Shown here: positions 56,346 through 64,000 of the stretch, one piece after another
Layout of the letters: every line of letters starts with the position of its first letter
Position numbering within the stretch: position 1 is the stretch's first letter
DNA from: Strigops habroptila
Lineage: Eukaryota > Chordata > Aves > Psittaciformes > Psittacidae
Direction: 5' to 3'
Length of the DNA stretch: 64,000 bases
Assembly: GCF_004027225.2 (NCBI RefSeq)
Contig: NC_044283.2
Coordinates: forward strand, 13,038,992 to 13,102,991
The notes under the pieces: model-generated
Told to the model about the DNA's origin: nothing
The model's input: the letters and a program-made list of their open reading frames with translations, nothing else
Database searches by the model: none
Translations under genes and position numbers: made by a program

Positions 56346-57435
56346 GGTACAATTTAGAAAACAAACTTTTTATTTAAGTAAGTGATTGAGGAGAAAATTA
56401 ACCATTTAACAGTTGTGTGTAACACGCCTGGCAAAGTAATTCGTGTGGTGGCACTTCGGTCTGAGGTAAACTGCAGAGCTGATGAAGCTTTTCTGTAGTA
56501 TTTTCCATTATGCACCAAAGGACAGCCTTTTCGTTAGCAAAACGTGTTCATTTTTAAAAGGCAGGAAATTTTCATTTCATGAAAGCTGTTAAGACTGCTG
56601 AAGTGGGGCAATTTATTGCACAATACAGGTGCTCTGTACAGCCAGTAAGAACTACCTGCTTTGCATAACAAGAATTCCCATAGGAAATGTAATGAGCATA
56701 ACAAAGTACGCTGCAAACAAAACAGTGTACAAGAAGACTAGCAACTGAAGTATAAAAAGCAAAACAGTAACTTGTTTTTGTCTCATTCTTCCTAAAAATA
56801 ATAATTTGAAATCTGAGAGAAATGCAGAAAAATACATTTATAAAAATCTCTGTACAAATTCTAAAAAGTATACATAGCCTTGGAAGCACTAAAACATGAC
56901 AAAAAAGAGAACAAATGTAATCTTCAGACATACCAATGCCATCTGAAGTCTGTTTATATATTCTTTGCATTTCTATCTACTTTTGTTAGTCCAAAGCAGC
57001 AATCACAAAGTATTAAGATCCAATCTACCACATTTAGGGCTCAAAAGCAAATGGTACTTCACAACTGTAATGAAACTTTACAGAGATACACCAACCTGGG
57101 CAACCAGCCTAGTGTGGATATGGTCTCGTACAAGTGTACTTTCCTCGGTTATATTCCTGATCTACCTCCCCTCCATATTCCCCAAGCTATCTGGAAGAGC
57201 TCATATTAAAGACTTCCTTGTTCCCCCTTAACAAAACCAAGTGGGAATGTTTTATTAACAGCTAAAGGAAGTCAGGATTGATTCTTGGTCTGTAGCTAAA
57301 GAAGATTTCTCGGTTATTATTGATGTTCTTCATTATTTCTCAGTAAAGCATCTCAGTAAGTATTTACAGCTGCTGAGATTTCCCAGGAGAATGCTTTGGT
57401 ACTCTGTGTTCAGACAGCTCATATAAATGCTTTTA
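56346..57435 (-). other. EVC: EVC 3' UTR (predicted)
   Basis: Runs on the minus strand from the stop codon (57436-57438). Minus-strand AATAAA signals are at 57251-57256, 56612-56617 and 56369-56374. The last gives a UTR of about 1.1 kb ending near 56350. Which one is used cannot be decided from sequence. Frames inside this stretch on both strands are chance. Confidence 0.55.
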
Positions 57436-57517
57436 CTACCTGTTGCCTCTTTTTTTTAGCATCTTGGAGTTTTTCCTTAGTTCAGGCTCACTTTCATGTG
57501 GACTCTGTAACCTCTCT
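57436..57517 (-). CDS. EVC: EVC terminal coding exon with stop
   Basis: 82 bases. Acceptor GTCTTTCAG|AGAGAGG (phase 2), then RERLQSPHESEPELRKNS and KMLKKRGNR with a TAG stop at 57436-57438. Weakly conserved in the middle. ESE and NSKMLKKR agree with the end of mammalian EVC. Confidence 0.88.
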
Positions 57518-60500
57518 CTGAAAGACATAAACAGGAAAAATAAAATTGTAGACAGAGTTTTTAAAATGCTATAATTCTCTCTCAAATTAATTCTGATAAG
57601 AGAAGGAAGGTGTTTCTTATATAACTTAACTTCTGCACTTGCCCTTTTCAGCTGCCTCTGCTGAGGCTGCCAAAACAAAGATGCATAAAGATAAACGTTC
57701 CTTTGTTGGGTCCCTGTTCCCTACACACGTATCCCTTGTTGGCTGTGGGAAAGGAGTGTGTGAAAAGGGTTGATGCCATCAGGGAAAGGAGCCATCTTCT
57801 GAAGTCAGTTGCAGGCTGAGGTCACTCAGGGGATAAATACTTTTCCCCAAAGGCCTGTGGCTCCCGAGAACCAACTGTTTGCTTTGCCTGTCAACAGGAT
57901 TTTCTCTGCTCAATATATCAAGCCCCAGCGACCAGCTGGCTGGTTTGATCTGCCCGTAATAATCAGCTGGCATCTTTCAGGTTTGTAGCCATTTCTTCTC
58001 CTCTAGTTAGCACCCCAGCATAAGCCAACTGAAACATCTATCAAGAAAATCATTGTTAGAGCTGCTACCCTCATCAGCCAAAGACTGGCGCTTGCCTTTG
58101 TTCCTGAAATAAAGGTGGAAATTGAAAGCCTAAATACCACAGACCATATTTTGGTTGCTACATGTCAGCCTAGTTCCACTGGATTCACTTGTCTCTGCTG
58201 ATTTATGCTGTCTGTGACTCAGGTTTTAAAAAACCTAATTAAAGGAAATTTGGAACCAGTATTTCTCATTTCTCTACCTAAACCCAAAGTTTTTTATAAA
58301 ATACACAGCAGCACAGACAAGCAAACTCAGATGATTTTCCTAAATTTAAAAAAGAATATTGGGAAAAAAAAAGTCAAGTATATGTGAGAAGTAACCACTA
58401 AAGAAGCAGCTCAGCTAGTGCAGGCATTATATTTTGGGTGTGAGTGACATTTCTACTTATGAAATAGATTTTGTACTGCTGGATTTGGTGGGTTTTTTTT
58501 CATATACCGTATTTTTAGCCTCTACTGTACCTGCATGAGCCAGAAGTCAGTCCAGGGGGCTCTTGGATATTTTCATGAGAATCATCTTTTTCTGCTGATT
58601 CTGGTGACTGAAAGGTCTTCCTTTTTGTTTTTTCTCCTGAATTGCCAAATGCATGTGGATTTAAAAAAACAAACAAACAAAAAAGAATCATATAGTAGAG
58701 CTTGTTTGGTTTTGATTAACCTAAAGCAAAAAAATATACTCTAACACTTCATACAGACATGTTATCATTCCACTTTACATTAGTCTAGCATATTGGGTTT
58801 TTAGCATTGGTTAGTTCTCACAGGTCAGACCTTGAACTTTCATACTTGCTGAACACTGAATTTCCATGAGGTGCAACAGTTGAAAGCCCTGTCATATATT
58901 TTCCTGGTAAGTAATTGAAAATGGTTTTTTACTACCAGCAAACAAGAAAAGTTTTATTTGATTTGAATCAGAACAATCTGATGTTAAAAAGTCACCATTT
59001 TTAGGGCTTCAAGCTAAGTTCCCATGTGTCCCTGGGGACATGGTGTCTATCAGGGCAAACAGCCCTGCACACTTGAGGAACAAATGACTGGGGAAAGAGA
59101 TTTCAATGTTATCTTGGCGAGTGACCTGCTTTTCCCTTTCCGGCAGCCATCTCACCTTTAAGCATCTTTCAAATGTAATGCCAAATGTTTCATTCTGGTA
59201 ATGACAGAAGGACTGCATGGCTCAAAGGATGAGAATTTGTGTGCTCTACCCCAAATGTGGACCAGGAAACACAACTGCTATGCCGACAATTTGTCCCTAA
59301 GTATCTCTTGAATAATGAAGAAGTCTAAATTGTTAAAACTGCAGTAAACTCACATAAATAATTCAAGTTTCCTGATTCAGTAAGATTTTACTTTTGAGCA
59401 TGTGTGTGGGAAGGTGATTCTTCCATTCTACCAGGAGGATGAAAGCTGAGTGATTAAGCTCTGCTGTCCATCCAAAGACTGAGTTATTCAGGTGAACAGA
59501 GTTGTTTCTAAAGAACATGATACAGACATAAAAAATAATTTTGGTTTGAGTAAGGTAAAGCCTTATCTCAGTGGACAGAATGTGATCTACTGGTTAAAGG
59601 AGTGAGGAATGGTGATGCTTATTTGCAGCTGTGCTACTAGCAAGCTGGGTGATCCTGCAGGGTTGCCTTACTTTTCTACAACCCAATTAGGGAAATGGCA
59701 CTGACAAAAGATCTTTTTTGAAACTCCACTGTGTTTTACTGCAAAATACACACTAATACGTGGAATGATGTGGGGGTTTTTTAAACAATTCAGGATTGTA
59801 CCAACCTACTGGCTTGCTCCTTTTGGAAGGCTGCTTCTTCACAGCCACTGGAACTCGGGCCAACACAGCCAGCTCCCTCACAAAGTCCTGCTCTGCTTCC
59901 TGCACACAAGAATAAACCAGAAGTCAGTTAACACAACACAGCTTGATTCTGGGTTATGTTATTCTACATGTGGCATGTCAAAAAAAGGCATATGTCATTG
60001 CAGAAACACAGGAAACACTATGGCTACCATCAGGGAAGCATTTCCTAAAAGACGGTGGTGAATCTTAGCCCTGATTTCAACTAGGACAGCAAAGAGACCC
60101 TTACAACCCCTCTAATGTTTTGCCATGGACTGCTTCAGATCCATGAGTCATTTTACCCTGATTTACCTTTAGCTGATTCTCCAGTTCAGTTTCTAGGTGA
60201 TGCAATCCCAGCAGTTTCTGTTTCAGAGACTCCAGACGAATTTGCTGCTGCAGTTCAAACTGAGCCAAAACCTTCTTTTGCTGTAGCATCATCCTGGTCA
60301 AGACAAATTTAAAAGTACTGATGTTCAGTTCAAGTGAGGAATACAGTCCTGGCAAAGTGTTTTTAGAAGATTTTGTAGGGAGAAAGGCTCATTAACAATA
60401 TCAGCCCATCCAGCTTCTGCTTGGACAAAAAGATCTGCACTAGATTTTTAGACAGATCTACTTATTTTAATAACTTGACTCTCCATAGGATAGAAGCTCC

Positions 60501-62343
60501 TCTCGAAGGAATTGCAGCAGGAATTTGGGTTGTCCATGCCTAGACTTTGGGAGCTGGAGTTCAGCTCTAATGGTTTTGAAGTCTGCTTTCAAAACCATTG
60601 TATGTTTCTAAAGCCAGCTTTACTGTCTGCTTGCCAAAGAGACAAGCTGTTAGAAGATCAGGTGTGAGGATAAGGGATTAAGAATTAGGCATTTCATCTG
60701 GGGCTTTTCAGCACTAGATTGAGAATGAGCCAGAAACGTGGTAATTCAAAACTTGGCAATTGACAACATTGACAACTATATTCTTTGCTTGTTTTACTCT
60801 GCTGGTTAAAGATTAATAACAGTAGAACCTGAATGGCTGCAACTTTGCTGAAACTGTATTTCTTCTATTCTCTTGCCTGATGTACCTTGAAGCAATGCTG
60901 TCAATCACCCATCACGTTCCTCAGGGAAGGAGATAACACAAATTGTTTCTGACATCTACACATACTGCAGTTGCTATTCTACTGGCCAGTGCTTAGAGAA
61001 GGTCAGCTTGCAAAATGTGCTTTTCGAACTCACACTCATAACCTTGCACCAAGAGCAAAAGGAAATAAAACAATGTTACGTTTCATAGAAGTTAGACAGA
61101 TTAATGGAAATTTTGTCATTAATTTACACAGGACTGGCCTTTAACTGTAAACGAAATCACAATGGCAACAGGAAGATGGGTTTGCTATGATGGTTATGAG
61201 ACCAGCTTAGATATTGAATAGTTACATTCTTCAATACCAAACTTCTGCTTGCATGAAGGCCAATTTGATTGTATTTTGTTTTAAGACACTAGAATAGATT
61301 ATGGGAGAAAAAACTGAGACAACAGCTGAAAGTGAATTTCTACGTCAGAATAAATGATAATTTTTGTAATGAATAACTAACAGATCTTTTATGAAGCCCT
61401 TTACTACACGAATTCATCTCTATACCAATTCAAACAAGGATGAAAAACAGAAAGTGGGCAATGATTTGTTTCAATTTAGAAGTAACAGAATGTCTAAAAA
61501 AAGAATTAACCTCTTTACAATGTCAAAACTGCAGCTGGTGTTTTGTTTTGTGTAAGAAACCAAGAGTAAATAAATAAAATGATTACAAAAATATATCATG
61601 TGCATGCCATGTCATACAGCTTTTTATGACAACTTATTCCTTTGGAATTGCACTGTTTTTTGTCTGGACTCTATGTTTCATAAAATCAGTAATGAATTAA
61701 ATATGATTTTTATTTAATTAACATTTGAAGGATTCCACTCTAAATTTAGTGCAAGTAATCTTGATTGTCCGAGGTATTTACTGAAATCCTATTGCCATTT
61801 TGAGCATTATTTATGCTTCAAACATTTTCTCTTCATTATGGTGTATGTTTACTCAACAGCAAACTAACAAACACTTTTGATGTTCAAAGCAGAAAGGATG
61901 GATCGCAATGAATTAGACAACATTGGTTCCCATCTTACATTTATGTTACATTTCTTTTAAAATTTGGCATATGTTTTGGCACTGGTTTTCATTCTCTCTT
62001 TTCAAACTGTCTATGTATAGTTCTTCAGTCTGTAATTAATGAGCATCAAAAAGTTTATTTAATAAGAAAGTAATTCTCAAGATCAAAGGGCAGACGTAAT
62101 TTGGCAACAGATATTTGTTTTCCATCAAAGACGAATATAAAATGCAAACCCAAGACATTTATTCAGCTAGACATTTATGCAGATCTGCAAACACTCACAT
62201 TTAAATAGTCAGCAGTGCTGCTGCCTGCTCTTACCTTTGATGGACTGTGGATGATACGCTCAAGAGGCCTTTGGTCTGTTTTTCTTTCAATGCCAGTTCA
62301 CTCTCTTGTTTCTTCTTAAGTCTGTTCCTTTCACTTCTTTCTG
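57436..62343 (-). CDS. EVC: EVC, 3' part of the gene (Ellis-van Creveld ciliary protein), C-terminal 171 residues
   Basis: Five minus-strand exons join in a continuous frame: 62235-62343, 60167-60293, 59806-59899, 58531-58636 and 57436-57517. All introns are GT-AG and all phases agree. EVC is a single-pass, coiled-coil protein at the base of the primary cilium that works with EVC2 and Smoothened in Hedgehog signalling; loss causes Ellis-van Creveld syndrome in people. The part seen is a charged coiled coil (MMLQQKKVLAQFELQQQ, GLHHLETELENQLK), then ELAVLARVPV, then a basic and acidic disordered tail ending NSKMLKKRGNR. Human EVC has the same order and a similar end, from memory of the family. 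The remaining exons lie beyond the right edge. Its tail-to-tail position next to CRMP1 supports the call. Confidence 0.93.
57518..58530. other. EVC intron, 1.0 kb
   Basis: No repeat or RNA gene recognised. A minus-strand 64-codon frame at 57779-57973 has a poor acceptor context and is not needed to keep EVC in frame. Confidence 0.7.
58531..58636 (-). CDS. EVC: EVC penultimate exon (fast-evolving tail)
   Basis: 106 bases. Acceptor AATTCAG|GAGAAA, donor TGCAG|GTACAG, phase 1 to 2. Encodes EKTKRKTFQSPESAEKDD, then SHENIQEPPGLTSGSC. There is no ATG in this frame, so it is easily missed. I accept it because the phases of both neighbours require exactly this reading, and because EK..TKRK at the start and TSGS at the end correspond to the mammalian tail. 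Confidence 0.85.
58637..59805. other. EVC intron, 1.2 kb
   Basis: Begins (minus strand end) near an AAAC simple run at 58664-58684. Nothing else recognised. The minus-strand frame at 59009-59218 looks like chance. Confidence 0.7.
59806..59899 (-). CDS. EVC: EVC exon encoding the ELAVLARVP segment
   Basis: 94 bases. Acceptor TGTGTGCAG|GAAGCA, donor CAGTAG|GTTGGT, phase 0 to 1. Encodes EAEQDFVRELAVLARVPV then AVKKQPSKRSKPV. The ELAxLARVP motif is characteristic of EVC. A second possible donor (CCA|GTAGGT, ending the exon at 59810) gives phase 0 and does not fit the next exon, so 59806 is preferred. Confidence 0.9.
59900..60166. other. EVC intron, 267 bp
   Basis: Short intron between the coiled-coil exon and the ELAVLARVP exon. 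Contains nothing recognisable. The acceptor at its minus-strand 3' end has a modest polypyrimidine tract. Confidence 0.8.
60167..60293 (-). CDS. EVC: EVC coiled-coil exon
   Basis: 127 bases. Acceptor CTTGACCAG|GATGAT, donor CTAAAG|GTAAAT, phase 2 to 0. Encodes MMLQQKKVLAQFELQQQI, then RLESLKQKLLGLHHLETE and LENQLK. Heptad spacing of Leu and Ile residues gives a clear coiled coil. It is the most conserved EVC segment in the window; mammalian EVC has nearly the same RMLLQQK...LHQLETELENQL pattern. Confidence 0.95.
60294..62234. other. EVC intron, 1.9 kb
   Basis: Holds a perfect 12-bp inverted repeat (60569-60599). The remainder is AT-rich with no recognised repeat or exon. Confidence 0.7.
60569..60599. 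repeat. Perfect 12-bp inverted repeat with 7-nt loop
   Basis: AATGGTTTTGAA (60569-60580), loop GTCTGCT, TTCAAAACCATT (60588-60599). Arms fully complementary. It lies in an EVC intron. No flanking target duplication seen. Confidence 0.88.
62235..62343 (-). CDS. EVC: EVC exon, Lys/Glu-rich coiled coil
   Basis: 109 bases. Donor CAAAG|GTAAGA in phase 2 (exactly what the next exon needs). Encodes ERSERNRLKKKQESELALKE then KQTKGLLSVSSTVHQ. The acceptor is a tandem TTTCAG|CAG|AAAG, so the exon may begin at 62343 or 62340, adding or dropping one residue without changing frame. Leucine and charged heptads continue the coiled coil of the next exon. Homology is less certain than for the exon at 60167, but position and phase fit. 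Confidence 0.8.
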
Positions 62344-64000
62344 CTGAAATAATGTTTTTGTAAAATCTTCTGCTTAAAATCACAAAATGAATTGTGGCAA
62401 CCTTACATTTTGCATCAGCACAAATTAATCCTTGTTCTAGGTAGTCTTTCAAAATTACTGCTCCTTACGGATATTGAGTACTTCTTACACACTCTTGCTC
62501 TGCCACTGTGATCTATTGCACAGTTTGTGCATCATTTAGCTGAGATGTCACTGAATTCCTATTCTTATCAACTTCTCATACTAGGTTAACTGATTAACAT
62601 GGAATTCAAAGCAGACATTCTATGAAAAGTCCTTGATGCCTTAAGCAAGAACTGTAATACCTAAATAAAAAATTCAATATAAAGAAAACCTTCACTTGGA
62701 GGCCACTTAGTCCTGGGAATGCCTAACTTCACTAAATGGCCACTCATTTGATGGTAAAGTATTTGGGGTATTTTGTCATATGGTCACACTCTGTAACTCG
62801 GTGTTTATCTGCTGACCAGGCTCCTGACTCTTGCTCCTGAAGTCCTGCCTAGCAGCAAAGCTTGGGGTATGTCTCACAGATAGGACCAGTTTCCTTGCAC
62901 CACTGCTTTTAAATAAAACACTGAAGGAGAGGGGTAGATAGGTACATGACAGATTAAGGTACACAACATTCATTTAGGGAGTATCCAATGTTTTCTAAAC
63001 ACTCAGAGGTGCTGACCAGGCACCCTTCCTAGTGAAGACACCATCAGGGAGCAGTTACTGAATGTACTCTGGGCTGGGTTGCCCTGGCTGGAGGAGGGGA
63101 GGTATTCTCTACCTTTTTTCCTGTGACTGTGCCAGACGGACCAAAAATTCAGATTTACTAGGTCAAAGGATGCCCAAAGAAGCAAAATCTTCTAGCCTGA
63201 CATTAAGGACAGTTACTGGGAGAGATGAGCCTGGCATTATGGTCCTAACTCCCATTTAGCTATGACTGAAGTACATTAGAAATTTCTTATATGGCCATTC
63301 TAACACCAGGGCTATCACACCTACTATGTCAGTAATACACTACTGTGGCTCTATTGCCAACGCTGTTCTTTCCATCTTGTGTTTTAGAGAGGGAAGTTAT
63401 GAGAGTGTCTGGTGAGGAGGATCACACTCTTGGAGATCACCTGACAGATCAACCCCTTCTGAAGAGGAAGAAACATGGATGTTCTGCCTCCTGGCTGAGC
63501 TTGGATGGAAAGTATTTGGCTGGCTGGCAGGACTTAAAGTGTCCTGGCTGTGCCTGGGAGCAGAGCTCCAGGCTGTTAAGAATCACAGAGAGAAATATAA
63601 GTGCTTCTGGGGCCAACAGAGCAGCAGAAATGCGAAAAGAGTGGGGCTCTACATCACAAATTTGGACTTACTTTGGTTAAAGAAGGATTTAGATGTACTA
63701 AAGCATCAAAGTCCCTTCTTAGATAGTAGTGCTTAAGCACCAACAAAGCTGAAGCAGTTATCTGTTGATACTGAAAATCTCAGCTGCGCTACAGTATGTA
63801 CATGTGGGTTTGCAGTACTTTTTCACTGTAGCAGTTTGTTTGATCTGTGAATTTCAGCTGGGTTTCTCTGGCCACCCAAATCTAAAACACTCCTGCTTTT
63901 ATTACCAACATAAGTACTCTCATCCTGTAAGCCTGTAGGCTTACATTGCAGCAGAATAATTTTCTTTTTCTTCAGTTGAAAAGAAAATGTGCTCTGCTTA
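62344..64000. other. EVC intron continuing past the right edge
   Basis: No further EVC exon was found on the minus strand to the end of the window. The 111-codon plus-strand frame at 63345-63680 and others have no domain and are taken as chance. The remaining EVC exons should lie beyond 64000. Confidence 0.6.

Noticed and set aside
57779-57973. Minus-strand frame as a candidate EVC exon
   Set aside because: It lacks a polypyrimidine tract at its acceptor. The exon at 58531-58636 already satisfies the phases on both sides.
63345-63736. Overlapping 85-111 codon plus-strand frames at the right edge
   Set aside because: Both lie in a presumed EVC intron on the opposite strand, overlap one another in different frames and have no domain.
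1-64000. Search for a novel defence, mobile or RNA-guided system
   Set aside because: The window is a vertebrate gene region with two well-known genes. I saw no cluster of unknown genes, CRISPR-like array or integrated viral coding region.

Overview
This is vertebrate nuclear DNA, almost certainly from a bird. Evidence: interrupted genes with GT-AG splice sites, CpG-rich promoters, a CR1-type LINE 3' tail at about 55.2-55.4 kb, and two copies of a bird-type endogenous-retrovirus LTR. I cannot name the species. Most of the open frames in the window are chance frames in introns. The real coding content is two genes arranged tail to tail.

Plus strand, 1-50.85 kb: the whole CRMP1 gene (collapsin response mediator protein 1, DPYSL1). 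It has two alternative first exons, each in its own CpG-rich promoter: exon 1A (922-1293, long N-terminus) and exon 1B (3808-3846, short N-terminus). Both end in phase 0 and join exon 2. Thirteen shared exons follow (2-14), with the stop at 49923-49925 and a roughly 0.9 kb 3' UTR. All exon phases join without a break. The predicted proteins are 572 aa (1B) and 683 aa (1A). The 572 aa length equals that of human short CRMP1. The amidohydrolase-like fold is kept, but most metal ligands of the parent dihydropyrimidinase are replaced. The C-terminal CDK5/GSK3 phosphosites fall at T509, T514, S518 and S522.

Minus strand, 56.3 kb to the right edge: the 3' end of EVC (Ellis-van Creveld ciliary protein). 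Five exons in a continuous frame give the last 171 residues and the stop codon; the rest of the gene lies beyond the right edge. CRMP1 next to EVC, converging at their 3' ends, is the known vertebrate order. About 5.5 kb of intergenic DNA separates the two predicted poly(A) sites.

Accessory content: two solo LTRs of one family, both antisense to CRMP1, in its introns (15964-16535, and 39597-40208 with a 5-bp target duplication); one CR1 3' fragment; a degenerate minisatellite between the two CRMP1 promoters; a 21-bp minisatellite near the EVC 3' end; several perfect short inverted repeats; and simple repeats. I found no tRNA, rRNA, CRISPR array, prokaryotic system or intact mobile-element coding region. 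The less usual observations are the two-promoter layout with a possible uORF, a NAGNAG acceptor in EVC, a fast-changing EVC C-terminal exon, and a short match to the hammerhead-ribozyme stem II that lacks the rest of the core.
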